Below, piece by piece: positions 16,909 to 26,488 of a stretch of DNA of 64,000 nt. Below the pieces are notes generated by a model. The model saw only the letters and a program-made list of their open reading frames with translations. It was not told the DNA's origin and did no database searches. The stretch's first letter is position 1. Every line of letters starts with the position of its first letter. Source of the stretch: Roseivivax lentus (GTDB taxonomy: Bacteria; Pseudomonadota; Alphaproteobacteria; Rhodobacterales; Rhodobacteraceae); NCBI RefSeq assembly GCF_900156805.1, contig NZ_FTOQ01000003.1, forward strand, positions 186,001-250,000. The letters run 5' to 3'. Position numbers and translations under genes: made by a program.

Positions 16909-18234
16909 TCACCGCCGCAAGGCCGCCTGCGCGGTGATGGCCACGTCCTCGGCCCGGCGCCACGCGCTCGATCCGCGCGGCAGCAGCGCCATTGCCCGGT
17001 CGGCATGCAGCTTGGCATCTTTCAGCCGTCCCTGTAGCGCGTATCGCTCCGCGGTGGCAACCGAGGCCAGCCCGGTCTGCCCGCTCTGCGCATAGGCCAC
17101 GGCGAGGTCGCGCAGCAGACGCGGGTCCTGGCCGTCGCGCGCCCGCGCCCGATCGAGCGCCTCGAGTGCGGCGCGCGGCTCCCCCGCTGCCAGCAGCGCC
17201 CGGCCGAGCCCGCCCAAGATCAGCGCGTTCCCGCCGGCGAACCGCACGGCCTGCCGGTAGGTCGCGACCGCCGCCGGGGCCTGGCGGCTCTCCAGCAGGA
17301 TCTGCCCTTTCAGGTCCAGCAGGAACGGGTCGTTGGGCCGCAGTCGCAGCGCGCCGTCCATCGCCGCCAGCGCCTTTTTCAGATCGGCGCGCTTGTGATG
17401 GGCCACGGCTTCGCGCATCAGCCGGATATCGGCGCTGGCGCTGTCGCCCGCGCGGCGCAGGGTCCAGGCGGGATTGCGCTGGAAGGCCGAGAGCTTGCCC
17501 TTGGCACGCTGGAACCAGTATTCCGCCGCGGGATTTCCGGGCCCGTCCGATCCATAGGCCGCCGCCGCCCCCTTGAGCGCGCGCAGCCGGTCGCGGCTCA
17601 TCGGATGGGAGAGCATGTAGGGGTCCTGCCGCGCGACCGACAGCGCCTCCTGGCCGCGGAAGATCTCCATCACCTCCACCGCGCCCTGCGGATCGATGCC
17701 CGCGCGCACCATGTAGCGCACCGCACTCTGATCCGCCGCGGCCTCCTCGGCGCGGGTATGGGCGAGGAAGTTGCGCATCACCGAGGATTGCGTGCCCGCG
17801 GCGATGCCGAAGCCCGCTTCGGCGTTCTGGGTCGCCGCGACGCCCGCGAGGATCATCCCGAGCCCGGCCGCGGTGCGGGCGTTGCGCATATTGGCCACCC
17901 GGCGCGAGATATGGCCGTTGGCGATATGCGCCGCCTCATGGGCGAGAACCGCCTGCAGGGCGCGCGCGCTGTCGAGCTTCAGGATCATGCCGGAATGAAT
18001 GAGCACGTGGGCGTAGTCGCCGACAAAGGCATTGAGGCTCGGATCGTCGACCACGAGCACCCGCACATTGCCGGGCGAGAGCCCCGCCGCGGTGAAGATC
18101 GGCTTGGCCAGCTCGCCCAGGGCGTACTCGATATCGGCATCCCGCAGGACGGTCAGCGCGCGCAGGGGCGTCGCGGCCATCACCGCGAGGCACAGGGCCA
18201 TCAGCCCGAGCCGGACCCAGAGCATCCCACGCAT
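16909..18234 (-). CDS. M48-family metalloprotease with TPR repeats (BepA/YfgC-like)
   Basis: A 441-residue periplasmic protease. A signal peptide (MLWVRLGLMALCLAVMAATPLRA) precedes an M48 domain with the zinc motif HEAAH at residues 99-103, and a further Glu-rich segment (HTRAEEAAADQSAVRY) that supplies the third ligand. The C-terminal half (residues about 260-430) has tetratricopeptide-like helices (LKKALAAMDGALRLRPNDPF). E. coli BepA, with the same architecture, degrades or refolds stalled outer-membrane proteins such as LptD. Start placed at MRGMLW. It is divergent from the aminotransferase gene and is followed by the two Dsb genes, a sensible envelope quality-control group. Confidence 0.88.
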   Translation of the reverse strand: MRGMLWVRLGLMALCLAVMAATPLRALTVLRDADIEYALGELAKPIFTAAGLSPGNVRVLVVDDPSLNAFVGDYAHVLIHSGMILKLDSARALQAVLAHEAAHIANGHISRRVANMRNARTAAGLGMILAGVAATQNAEAGFGIAAGTQSSVMRNFLAHTRAEEAAADQSAVRYMVRAGIDPQGAVEVMEIFRGQEALSVARQDPYMLSHPMSRDRLRALKGAAAAYGSDGPGNPAAEYWFQRAKGKLSAFQRNPAWTLRRAGDSASADIRLMREAVAHHKRADLKKALAAMDGALRLRPNDPFLLDLKGQILLESRQAPAAVATYRQAVRFAGGNALILGGLGRALLAAGEPRAALEALDRARARDGQDPRLLRDLAVAYAQSGQTGLASVATAERYALQGRLKDAKLHADRAMALLPRGSSAWRRAEDVAITAQAALRR

Positions 18235-18287
18235 TGACGCCTGCCTCTCCTGCCTGCATGTCTGGCGCGAACCATAAAGAGGCGGAT

Positions 18288-19439
18288 ATGCGGAACTCAA
18301 GGCGGGGTGCGGTCGATCCCTTCATTGTGATGGACGTGATGGAGGCCGCCCGCGCGGCGGAGGATGCGGGCCGCCGCATCATCCACATGGAAGTGGGCCA
18401 GCCCGGAACGCCCGCACCCGACGCCGCGCGCCGCGCGCTGGCCAGCGCGATGCAGGACGATGCGCTGGGCTACACGGTGGCGCTGGGCCTGCCCGCGCTC
18501 CGCGCCCGGATCGCGCAGCTCTACGGCACGTGGTACGGCGTCGATCTCGATCCCGCGCGGGTTGTCGTCACGCCGGGCTCCTCGGGCGCCTTCATCCTCG
18601 CCTTCACCGCGCTTTTCGACGCGGGCGAAACGGTGGCCCTCGGGCGTCCGGGCTACCCGTCCTACCGCCAGATCCTGCGGGCGCTCGATCTCAATGCGCT
18701 CGAGGTCGAAAGCTCGGACGCGAACCGCCTGCAGCCCACGCCCGCCGATCTCGCCCCCCATGACTGGCAGGGGCTGATGGTGGCCTCGCCGGCCAATCCC
18801 ACCGGCACGATGCTGGGCCGCGACGCGCTCTCGGATCTCATCGCCTGCGCGCAGGAGCGTGGGGCGGCCTTCATCTCGGACGAGATCTATCACGGCATCG
18901 AATACGAGGCGAAGGCAGTCTCGGCGCTCGAGATCTCGGACGATGTCTGCGTCATCAATTCCTTTTCCAAGTATTTCTCCATGACCGGCTGGCGCGTGGG
19001 CTGGATGGTCGTGCCCGAGGCGCAACTCCGGCAGGTGGAGCGGCTGGCGCAGAACCTCTTCATCTGCGCCCCCCACGCCGCCCAGGTGGCCGCCCTCGCC
19101 GCGATGGACGCGACCGAGGAGCTCGAGGCCAACATGGCGGTCTATGCCAGAAACCGCGCGCTGATGCTGGAAGGGCTGCCGAAGGCGGGTTTCGACCGGA
19201 TCGCGCCGCCCGACGGGGCCTTCTACGTCTATGCGGATGTCTCGGACCTGACCAAGGACAGCCGCGCGCTGGCCGCCGACATCCTCGAGAAGGCCGGTGT
19301 CGCGGTCACGCCGGGGCTCGATTTCGACCCCGAACGGGGGGCCACGACGCTGCGCTTCTCCTATGCCCGCGCGACCGCGGATATCGAGGAGGGCCTCGCC
19401 CGGCTGCAGGCCTACATGGCCGCGCGGCGGGATATGTGA
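18288..19439 (+). CDS. Class I/II aminotransferase (PLP-dependent)
   Basis: A 383-residue fold-type I aminotransferase. The PLP lysine is in NSFSKYFSMTGWRVGW, the Asn/Asp cofactor contacts in SPANPTGTM and ISDEIYHGIEY, and the carboxylate Arg in TLRFSYARAT. The start at 18288 follows AGAGGCG with correct spacing; the frame also opens at 18234, but that lies in the divergent promoter region. The amino donor (aspartate, alanine or aromatic) cannot be read from sequence. The 235 bases downstream hold a short tandem repeat (ATCGCACCGG) and a dispersed hairpin repeat. Confidence 0.88.
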   Translation: MRNSRRGAVDPFIVMDVMEAARAAEDAGRRIIHMEVGQPGTPAPDAARRALASAMQDDALGYTVALGLPALRARIAQLYGTWYGVDLDPARVVVTPGSSGAFILAFTALFDAGETVALGRPGYPSYRQILRALDLNALEVESSDANRLQPTPADLAPHDWQGLMVASPANPTGTMLGRDALSDLIACAQERGAAFISDEIYHGIEYEAKAVSALEISDDVCVINSFSKYFSMTGWRVGWMVVPEAQLRQVERLAQNLFICAPHAAQVAALAAMDATEELEANMAVYARNRALMLEGLPKAGFDRIAPPDGAFYVYADVSDLTKDSRALAADILEKAGVAVTPGLDFDPERGATTLRFSYARATADIEEGLARLQAYMAARRDM

Positions 19440-19572
19440 CAGCCCGTTAAGGATTGTGACACCGCATTAACCACGATACCCCGCCGGGGATCGCGACGCG
19501 AACTCTGTATCGCAAGGGCGCTCGGCGGTCAGCGCCTCCCGCATCACCGGATCGCACCGGATCGCACCGGAT

Positions 19573-19641
19573 CCCGATCACGATCGGACCAAAAATACCT
19601 CTCGGGGGGTCTGGGGGGCAGACAGCCCCCCAGCCTCCGGG
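19573..19641 (-). repeat. Dispersed intergenic hairpin repeat, copy 1
   Basis: Read on the minus strand, a 9-base-pair G/C stem with loop TGTCT (19611-19633) is followed by CCCCCGAGAGGTATTT and then GGTCCGATCGTGA. The same arrangement occurs at 55243-55330 and 60891-60969. Immediately upstream on the plus strand ATCGCACCGG is repeated (19551-19570, plus a degenerate copy before it). Confidence 0.7.
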
Positions 19642-19674
19642 CTAGGATCACGCAAACACCATAAGCGAGGCGGT

Positions 19675-20913
19675 ATGAGCAGACCCATCGCATTTCTGAC
19701 GGCACTGACCCTCTGGGCCGGGGCATTCCTGCAGCCGCTTCAGGCCCAGGAGCTGGGCGGCCTTGCGCGGCTCGACGCCGAGGCCAGCGCGATCACCGAT
19801 GCGCGCTGGGGCGACGGCACGCGGATCGAGCTGGCGCTCAGCCAGGGCGTGCCCTGGCGCGTCTTCACCCTGACGGATCCCGATCGTCTCGTCCTCGATT
19901 TCCGCGAGGTCGACTGGGGCACGGCCGAGGCTGCCGCTCTCGACCGGTCCGAGGCGGTCACCGAGCTGCGCATGGGCGTCTACCGCGCGGGCTGGTCGCG
20001 CCTCGTCGCCGTGCTCGCGGCGCCGCTTGCGGTGCAGGAGGCGGGGCTGCGCATCGCCCAAGATACCGGCGCCGCGCGGCTCACGGTGACGCTCGCCCCG
20101 ACCGATGCCGGCAGCTTCGCGGCCAGCGCCGGCGCGCCGCGCGATCCGCGCTGGGACCTGCCGCCGCCGGCCCCCGTCACGGCGCTGGCGCGCGGCGGGC
20201 AGGACGGGCGGCCGCTGCACGTGGTGCTCGATCCCGGCCATGGCGGCATCGATCCCGGGGCCGAACACGGCGATGCCAACGAGGCGACGCTGATGCTGAC
20301 CTTCGCGCGCGAATTGAAGGAGGTTCTGCTGCGGACGGGCGGTTTCGACGTGACGCTGACCCGCGACGCGGATGTCTTCGTCTCGCTGGAGGGCCGGGTC
20401 GCGGCGGCCCATGCGGCGGGCGCGGATCTGTTCATCTCGCTCCATGCGGATGCGCTGGCCGAGGGGATCGCGCGCGGCGCCACGGTCTACACCCTGTCCG
20501 AGGATGCCTCGGACGCCGCATCCGCTGCGCTGGCGGAACGCCACAGCCGCGACGATATCCTCGCGGGGCTCGACCTCAAGCGCACCGATGACCGGGTCGC
20601 GGGCGTGCTCATGGACCTCGCCCGGCTCGATACCAGCCCGCGCAGCGCCGCGCTCGCTCGCGCGCTCGTCGCGGGAATCGACAATGCCAATGGCGACATC
20701 CACAAACGGCCCCTGCGCAGCGCGGGCTTTTCCGTGCTGAAAAGCGCCGACATTCCCTCGGTCCTGATCGAGGTGGGCTACCTTTCCACGCCTGAGGATC
20801 TCGCCAAGCTGCGTGATCCGGCCTGGCGCGCGGGCATGGCGGCGGGCATCCGCGACGGGCTTCTCGACTGGGCGGTGGAGGATGCGGCGCTAGCGGGGCT
20901 CCGGCGCCAGTAA
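19675..20913 (+). CDS. N-acetylmuramoyl-L-alanine amidase (AmiC type)
   Basis: A 412-residue periplasmic amidase that cleaves the peptide from MurNAc in peptidoglycan, normally during cell separation. A signal peptide (residues 1-22, ending LQPLQA) is followed by an AMIN domain (about 30-140) and an Amidase_3 catalytic domain (about 180-400) with zinc ligands in LDPGHGGIDPGAEH, the Glu in NEATLMLTFA and His in FISLHADA, and the catalytic Glu in SVLIEVGYLS. It lies directly upstream of PBP1A, so wall synthesis and cutting genes are together. Confidence 0.93.
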   Translation: MSRPIAFLTALTLWAGAFLQPLQAQELGGLARLDAEASAITDARWGDGTRIELALSQGVPWRVFTLTDPDRLVLDFREVDWGTAEAAALDRSEAVTELRMGVYRAGWSRLVAVLAAPLAVQEAGLRIAQDTGAARLTVTLAPTDAGSFAASAGAPRDPRWDLPPPAPVTALARGGQDGRPLHVVLDPGHGGIDPGAEHGDANEATLMLTFARELKEVLLRTGGFDVTLTRDADVFVSLEGRVAAAHAAGADLFISLHADALAEGIARGATVYTLSEDASDAASAALAERHSRDDILAGLDLKRTDDRVAGVLMDLARLDTSPRSAALARALVAGIDNANGDIHKRPLRSAGFSVLKSADIPSVLIEVGYLSTPEDLAKLRDPAWRAGMAAGIRDGLLDWAVEDAALAGLRRQ

Positions 20914-21025
20914 CGGCGCGTCATGTCCGGCGGAGAGGCGCTGATGTCGCACCGTTCCGTGTTTTGACCCGGGCGCCGATCCACTATACTGCCCCACCAA
21001 TCTGCTTGTGTTCGAGGCGAATGCC

Positions 21026-23533
21026 ATGACCCGTTTCATCCTGTCCTTCTTCGGCGCGATCTTTTCGCTGCTGACGCTGGGCATTGCCGCCATCGCGATC
21101 TCGATCGGCGCGATCTTCTGGATCTACGGTCGCGATCTGCCGAGCCACGAGAGCCTGGCGCAATACACTCCGCCGACGATCAGCCGGATCTATTCCACCG
21201 AGGGCCGGATCATCGACGAGTTCGCGCAGGAACGGCGCCTCTTCACCCCCGCCAACGAGATCCCCGATCTGGTCAAGCAGGCCTTCATCTCGGCAGAGGA
21301 CAAGAATTTCTACGTCCACGAAGGCTACGACCCGCGCGGCATCGCGGCGGCCATCGTCGACGCGGTCCGTTCGCGGGGCCAGGACGTGCGCGGCGCCTCG
21401 ACGATCACCCAGCAGGTGATGAAGAACTTCCTTCTGGGCGGCGACCGGCGCGCGGAACGCAAAATCAAGGAGATCATCCTCGCCACCCGGCTCGAGAACA
21501 CGCTGTCGAAAGACAAGATCCTCGAACTGTACCTGAACGAGATCTTCCTCGGGCAGAATTCCTACGGCGTGACCGCCGCGGCGCAGACCTATTTCAACAA
21601 GACCCTGTCGCAGCTCGCCCCGCACGAGGTCGCGTTCCTCGCCTCCATGCCCAAGGCGCCCTCGGATTATCATCCCGTCCGCAATGCCGACCGGCTTCTC
21701 GCGCGGCGCAATTTCGTGCTGAAGGAGATGTACGAGAACGGCTACATCACCGAGGCCGCCTATCAGAGCGAGCGCGACATGCCGCTGCGCTCCGTGCAGA
21801 ACGGCGATTTCACCCCGTTCCAGGATCAGCTGCCGCCGCGCGACTATTTCACCGACGAGATCCGCCGCCAGCTCAGCCGCGATTTTGGCGAGGGCGAGTT
21901 CTTCTCGGGCGGCTTCTCGGTGCGCGCGACGCTCGATCCCGAGATGCAGCGGGAGGCGGCCCGGTCGCTGCGGATCGCGCTCGAACAATATGACCGCTCC
22001 ATCGGCATCTGGCGCGGCACCGGCAAGACGCTGCCCGAAGAGGCGCTGGCCGCGTGGGACGAGGCGCTGCGCGGCGAGAGCGTCGCGCGCGATATCGACC
22101 TCGAAAGCCAATGGTACCCGGCGGTGGTCCTCGACGTGGCCGAAAACACGCTGACCCTCGGCATCGAAGGGCATGGCGAAGGCACCGTCCCGCGCGAGGA
22201 TATCCGCTGGCTGCGCGGCGATTTCTTCGACAATTTCACCCGCGGCGACATCGTGCATGTGCGCCGCATGATGGCCGATGGCAGCGACGAGTTCATCCGC
22301 TGGTCGCTGCGCCAGGTGCCCGAGGTCGAGGGCGGCTTCATGGCCATGGACGTCAATTCGGGGCGCGTTCTGGCGATGCAGGGCGGATTTTCCTACCAGC
22401 ATTCGGTGTTCAACCGCGCCACCCAGGCCAACCGCCAGCCGGGTTCGAGCTTCAAGCCCTTCGTCTATGCGGCCGCGCTCGATTCAGGCTACAGCCCGGC
22501 GACGATCGTCGTGGACGCGCCCATCGAGATCAACACGCCCCAGGGCGTCTGGCGGCCCAAGAACGCCTCGAACCAGTTCTACGGGCCCACGCCGCTGCGC
22601 ACCGGGATCGAACGGTCGCGGAACCTGATGACCGTGCGTCTGGCGCAGGAAATCGGCATGGACACCGTGGCCCGCTACGCCGAGCGCTTCGGCGTCTACG
22701 AGGACATGCAGCGGGTGCTGGCCAATGCGCTCGGCTCGGAGGAGACCACGCTCTTCAAGATGGTCGCGGCCTACGCGATGTTCGCCAATGGCGGCGAACG
22801 GGTGGAGCCGACGCTCGTGGACCGCGTGCAGGACCGCTACGGCCGCACCGTCTACAACCACGAGAAGGAGCGCGACAACGAACGCGTCTGCGTCAATTGC
22901 TCCGATCCGAACCTGCCGCCGGGCGAGGCGCCGCGCATCGCCAACAACCGCGAACGGGTCATGGACCCGGTCACTGCCTACCAGCTGACCTCGATGATGC
23001 GCGGCGTGGTGGAGCGCGGCACGGCGTCGGGCACGGTCAATCTCAGCGTGCCCACGGCGGGCAAGACCGGCACCACCAACGACGCAAAGGATGTCTGGTT
23101 CGTGGGCTTCACCTCGAACATCGTCGCGGGCTGCTATATCGGCCACGACCAGCCGCGGTCGCTGGGCAGCGGCGCCTCGGGTGGCGGCATGTGCGGCCCG
23201 GTCTTCCAGCGCTTCATGCAGAAGGCCGTGGCGAAATATGGCGGCGGGGAATTCACCGTTCCGGACGATTGCATGTTCATCAAGATCGACCGCGGCACCG
23301 GCGCGCGCCTGGGTGACGGGGCATCGGGGGCCAATGTCGTGGCGGAGTGTTTCCGCGAAGGGCTCGAGCCGCTCTTCGGCATCCAGTTCGACGGTGGCTG
23401 GGCGATGGGCTCGGGCTTCGATGTCATCACGCCCACGGGTCCGGCGCGCGAGGTCACGACCTCCAGCGGCAAGAAGGCCGTGGTCGGCCCCAAGGCGAGC
23501 TTCGGAACGCTGTCCTCGGGCGGTCTTTACTGA
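21026..23533 (+). CDS. mrcA: Penicillin-binding protein 1A (bifunctional)
   Basis: An 835-residue class A PBP. After a short cytoplasmic tail and membrane anchor (FGAIFSLLTLGIAAIAISIGAIFW in pieces) come the GT51 transglycosylase (EDKNFYVHEGYDPRG, GASTITQQVMKNF, near residues 90-150), an OB-like insert, and the transpeptidase with SxxK (GSSFKPF), SRN (ERSRNLMTVRL) and KTG (GKTGTTNDAKD) motifs. Start placed at MTRFIL after GAGGCG; an ATG-like start six codons earlier is less likely. It is followed by two strong hairpins. Confidence 0.96.
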   Translation: MTRFILSFFGAIFSLLTLGIAAIAISIGAIFWIYGRDLPSHESLAQYTPPTISRIYSTEGRIIDEFAQERRLFTPANEIPDLVKQAFISAEDKNFYVHEGYDPRGIAAAIVDAVRSRGQDVRGASTITQQVMKNFLLGGDRRAERKIKEIILATRLENTLSKDKILELYLNEIFLGQNSYGVTAAAQTYFNKTLSQLAPHEVAFLASMPKAPSDYHPVRNADRLLARRNFVLKEMYENGYITEAAYQSERDMPLRSVQNGDFTPFQDQLPPRDYFTDEIRRQLSRDFGEGEFFSGGFSVRATLDPEMQREAARSLRIALEQYDRSIGIWRGTGKTLPEEALAAWDEALRGESVARDIDLESQWYPAVVLDVAENTLTLGIEGHGEGTVPREDIRWLRGDFFDNFTRGDIVHVRRMMADGSDEFIRWSLRQVPEVEGGFMAMDVNSGRVLAMQGGFSYQHSVFNRATQANRQPGSSFKPFVYAAALDSGYSPATIVVDAPIEINTPQGVWRPKNASNQFYGPTPLRTGIERSRNLMTVRLAQEIGMDTVARYAERFGVYEDMQRVLANALGSEETTLFKMVAAYAMFANGGERVEPTLVDRVQDRYGRTVYNHEKERDNERVCVNCSDPNLPPGEAPRIANNRERVMDPVTAYQLTSMMRGVVERGTASGTVNLSVPTAGKTGTTNDAKDVWFVGFTSNIVAGCYIGHDQPRSLGSGASGGGMCGPVFQRFMQKAVAKYGGGEFTVPDDCMFIKIDRGTGARLGDGASGANVVAECFREGLEPLFGIQFDGGWAMGSGFDVITPTGPAREVTTSSGKKAVVGPKASFGTLSSGGLY

Positions 23534-23544
23534 ATCTGGATCGA

Positions 23545-23604
23545 CCCGGGCTTCGCCCGGGCCGATCCGCGCGCCCGCGCGCCCCTGCGGGGCGCGCGGG
23601 CGCG
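23545..23604 (+). other. Two strong GC hairpins after mrcA
   Basis: CCCGGGC-TTC-GCCCGGG (23545-23561) and a perfect 16-base-pair stem with a 3-base loop (23570-23604). Neither has a T-run after it, so they are not clear intrinsic terminators; they could stabilise the mrcA 3' end or act in Rho-dependent termination. The remaining region 23605-23855 contains a copy of the GAAAGGTGAAG repeat and no supportable gene. Confidence 0.5.
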
Positions 23605-23675
23605 TCGCATCCCGGAAACGAGAAGCATTAAAGAGCCGAGGCGCGGTAGAGCAGCGGCGGCATTGCGTTTCTTCG

Positions 23676-23686
23676 GAAAGGTGAAG
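23676..23686 (+). repeat. GAAAGGTGAAG intergenic repeat, copy 1
   Basis: GAAAGGTGAAG, the reverse complement of CTTCACCTTTC, lies in the mrcA-prfB spacer. The same core recurs in intergenic DNA at 29348-29358 and as an inverted pair at 33937-33950 and 34129-34142, with similar flanks (an A-run and CGC next to the core). Confidence 0.5.
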
Positions 23687-23855
23687 GGGAATGGCCGGCG
23701 CCTTGCGATGTCCGACGCGCTCTTGCAGAACGCGATACTGTCGATGCGGCCCACCCCGGACCTGCGATCCGCAGCCCGGCGCCGCCGGCTTCTTGTGAGG
23801 CCTCCGGACATGCGATATCAGGCAGGTCCATCCAATCTGAGACGCGGGAGCCCCC

Positions 23856-24980
23856 ATGCGTGCTGAAGCCGAAAACAATGTCGCGCGGATCGAGAAGTCC
23901 CTGGCCCTGCTGCGCCAGCGTCTGGACTGGGACACGGTCGAGCACCGGCTCGAGGAGTTCAATGCCCGCGTCGAGGACCCCAATCTCTGGAACGATCCCG
24001 AGGCGGCGCAAAAGCTGATGCGCGACCGTCAGCTTCTGGTCGATGCGATGGAGACCTATCGCACCATCTCGCAGGAGAAGAGCGACCAGGTCGAGCTGAT
24101 AGAGATGGGAGAGGCCGAGGGCGACGACGAGATCGTGTCGGAAGCCGAGACCGCGCTCCGTGCGCTGGCCGAGAAGGCCGCGACGAAGGAGCTGGAGGCG
24201 CTGCTCGACGGCGAGGCGGACAGCAACGATACCTTCCTCGAGATCAATTCCGGCGCGGGCGGCACCGAAAGCTGCGACTGGGCCGCGATGCTTGCGCGGA
24301 TGTATGTCCGCTGGGCCGAGAAGAAGGGCTACGATGTCGAGCTGCAATCGGAATCCCCGGGTGAAGAGGCGGGCATCAAGTCGGCCTCCTACAAGATCTC
24401 CGGGCACAACGCCTATGGCTGGCTGAAATCGGAATCGGGCGTACATCGGCTCGTGCGCATCTCGCCCTATGACAGCGCGGCGCGGCGGCACACCTCGTTC
24501 TGCTCGGTCTGGGTCTACCCGGTCGTCGACGACAATATCGAGATCGAGGTGAACCCCGCGGATATCCGCGTCGACACCTACCGGTCCTCGGGCGCGGGCG
24601 GCCAGCACGTCAACACCACCGACTCGGCCGTGCGGATCACCCACGCGCCGACCGGCATCGTCGTGACCTCGTCGGAGAAGTCCCAGCACCAGAACCGCGA
24701 CATCGCGATGAAGGCGCTGAAATCGCGGCTCTACCAGATGGAGCTGGACAAGCGGCATGCCGAGATCAACGCCCAGCACGAAGCCAAGGGCGAGGCGGGC
24801 TGGGGCAACCAGATCCGCTCCTACGTGCTGCAGCCCTACCAGATGGTGAAGGACCTGCGCACCGGCGTGGAGACCTCGGACACGCAAGGGGTGCTCGACG
24901 GCGATCTCGATCCGTTCATGGCGGCGACGCTGGCGCTCAAGGTCTCGGGCAAGAGCCGGTCGGACGCGCAGGCGGGCTGA
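23856..24980 (+). CDS. prfB: Peptide chain release factor 2
   Basis: A 374-residue class I release factor that reads UGA and UAA. The GGQ peptidyl-hydrolysis motif ([18 protein letters not shown] in pieces) is intact. The anticodon-like tripeptide is SPY ([17 protein letters not shown]) instead of the usual SPF, a variant of that position. The gene is one continuous frame: there is no in-frame UGA near codon 25, so the programmed +1 frameshift of E. coli prfB is absent. Confidence 0.96.
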   Translation: MRAEAENNVARIEKSLALLRQRLDWDTVEHRLEEFNARVEDPNLWNDPEAAQKLMRDRQLLVDAMETYRTISQEKSDQVELIEMGEAEGDDEIVSEAETALRALAEKAATKELEALLDGEADSNDTFLEINSGAGGTESCDWAAMLARMYVRWAEKKGYDVELQSESPGEEAGIKSASYKISGHNAYGWLKSESGVHRLVRISPYDSAARRHTSFCSVWVYPVVDDNIEIEVNPADIRVDTYRSSGAGGQHVNTTDSAVRITHAPTGIVVTSSEKSQHQNRDIAMKALKSRLYQMELDKRHAEINAQHEAKGEAGWGNQIRSYVLQPYQMVKDLRTGVETSDTQGVLDGDLDPFMAATLALKVSGKSRSDAQAG

Positions 24981-25087
24981 GCGCCGGATATCAACGGCGT
25001 TTCGGCGGTTGGCCAAGGCGGGGCGCATGACCGCGTCCATGCTGAGGATGCGCGACAGTCGGGCGACGCTGCCCGGCGCGGCGCATC

Positions 25088-25894
25088 TCAGCCGACGCTT
25101 TGCCCGATCTTCAATTGCTGGCGGTGGAAGGGCGGCAGGTCGCGCGCCTCGCAGAGCCCCGATTTCCTTGCGGCCCGGATTGCCGGGCCGATCGAGGGGC
25201 CGAGATATTCATAGACCTGCCGGGCGAACCGCGCGCCGGTCTGCGTCTCCGAAACCGTCCGCGCGGTGTATCCGACCCAGAAATTGTTCTCGAAGGTGGG
25301 CACCCGGCTCAGAAAGTTGAAGCTGGTGGTCTGACCGCCCCGGCGGCTAATCAGGATCGCCACGCCGTTGAATTGCGGGATCACGAGACCGCGGAATTCC
25401 CGCATGCGCCGGTCGAGCGGAAGGCCCTGCCGCCGCATCGCCTCGCGCGCTTCGAGGCCGCGCAGGAAGGCTTGGCCGGATCTGCGGTAGATGATCACGA
25501 GGCTGATGAGAAAGCGCTTGTCGTCGACGAAGCTCGGGCGGCTGAACCGGTAGAAGCCGGATGGGAAATCCGCCTCGGGCGGCGCGAGCACGTTTTCCCC
25601 CCCGAGGAAATCCTGCAATTCCGTGGCGGAGGTCAAACCGTGGCGCCCGCGTTCGATATCCTCGACCGGATCGAGCAGAATACGCGCGTCCACGTTGAAG
25701 AATTCGCAGATCCGGTAAAGGATATCGGGACGCGGAAAGCTTTCGCCGGACAGATAGCGATTGTACTGCGTCCGATTAATTCCGATCTCGCGGCACAGGG
25801 CCGAGATCGACGGGGCGCGGCGGCTCAGGTGACGCAAGTTAGCGCCAAAGCGGGCCCGCAGGTCCGACGGGTTGGACTTTTCGACCGTCGCCAT
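25088..25894 (-). CDS. XRE-family helix-turn-helix transcriptional regulator
   Basis: A 268-residue protein. Residues about 12-75 form a Cro/XRE helix-turn-helix (FGANLRHLSRRAPSISALCREIGINRTQYNRYLSGESFPRP in pieces); the remaining 190 residues have no motif that I recognise but are well folded in composition. Homologues with a long C-terminal ligand-type region are widespread in Rhodobacteraceae. It is divergent from the 114-residue gene. The 220-base AT-richer intergenic region carries TGGCACAAA twice (25949 and 26020), possible operator half-sites. Confidence 0.8.
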   Translation of the reverse strand: MATVEKSNPSDLRARFGANLRHLSRRAPSISALCREIGINRTQYNRYLSGESFPRPDILYRICEFFNVDARILLDPVEDIERGRHGLTSATELQDFLGGENVLAPPEADFPSGFYRFSRPSFVDDKRFLISLVIIYRRSGQAFLRGLEAREAMRRQGLPLDRRMREFRGLVIPQFNGVAILISRRGGQTTSFNFLSRVPTFENNFWVGYTARTVSETQTGARFARQVYEYLGPSIGPAIRAARKSGLCEARDLPPFHRQQLKIGQSVG

Positions 25895-26114
25895 GGATTA
25901 ATCCTTGGGATCAAAGAGTTGTTTCGGGTTCTGCCCAAACAAGGCGACTGGCACAAAAGCCGTTATGGCGCGCTTAAGCTACAGCTTTGACGCGAATGCG
26001 CAACAGGTGAAACCGTAATTGGCACAAATACCCCCGCATTTTATCAGCTTAGGACGTAGGCGCTGCAGCCTTTTTTTCTGAGACTGGCTTTACGGGGAAA
26101 AAGGAAATCAGAAA

Positions 26115-26459
26115 ATGATGAAACGTGACGTGTACGGTGTTGTGCTTTGGGCCAATGCGACGAAGGGTACAGCGGTGATCTGGTGCGAAGATCAAGGCGA
26201 CCTGGCCTTCGTAACGCCCGGCGAGGACTCCACGTTCACGGGGGCAGAGATCGACGCCGGAGACCTGATCCTGTGCTCGGTGGATACCGAGGACGACGTG
26301 TATCGCCGCGCCTGCAACCTTCGGCGGGTCGAGAAGGGATCGCACAGGCCGCTGCCGCGCATGCTCGTGCGCCAGGGCCCGTCCGGGACGACCAATGTCT
26401 ACCAGATGCAGCGCCCGCAGACCGACCAGGCGGAGACGCAGGTCACCAACGTGGCCTGA
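26115..26459 (+). CDS. Conserved small protein of unknown function
   Basis: A 114-residue soluble protein. The first 75 residues look like a small beta-barrel (RDVYGVVLWANATKGTAVIW, DLAFVTPGE, AGDLILCSVD), an arrangement reminiscent of cold-shock/OB folds, but without RNP motifs; the last 35 residues are Gln/Thr-rich and probably disordered. GGAAATCAGAAA precedes two successive ATG codons; the first was used. It is divergent from the XRE regulator and convergent with ilvH. Function unknown. Confidence 0.65.
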   Translation: MMKRDVYGVVLWANATKGTAVIWCEDQGDLAFVTPGEDSTFTGAEIDAGDLILCSVDTEDDVYRRACNLRRVEKGSHRPLPRMLVRQGPSGTTNVYQMQRPQTDQAETQVTNVA

Positions 26460-26488
26460 TCGCCGCCCGGACGATCAATTCCTGACGA

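Noticed and set aside
23636-23664. tRNA-like string GCGGTAGAGCAGCGG
   Set aside because: It resembles a tRNA D-arm, but no acceptor stem, anticodon arm or TTC-containing T-arm can be folded around it.
23856-23960. Programmed frameshift in prfB
   Set aside because: The gene is one continuous frame from the ATG, and there is no in-frame TGA with a shift-prone CTT near codon 25.
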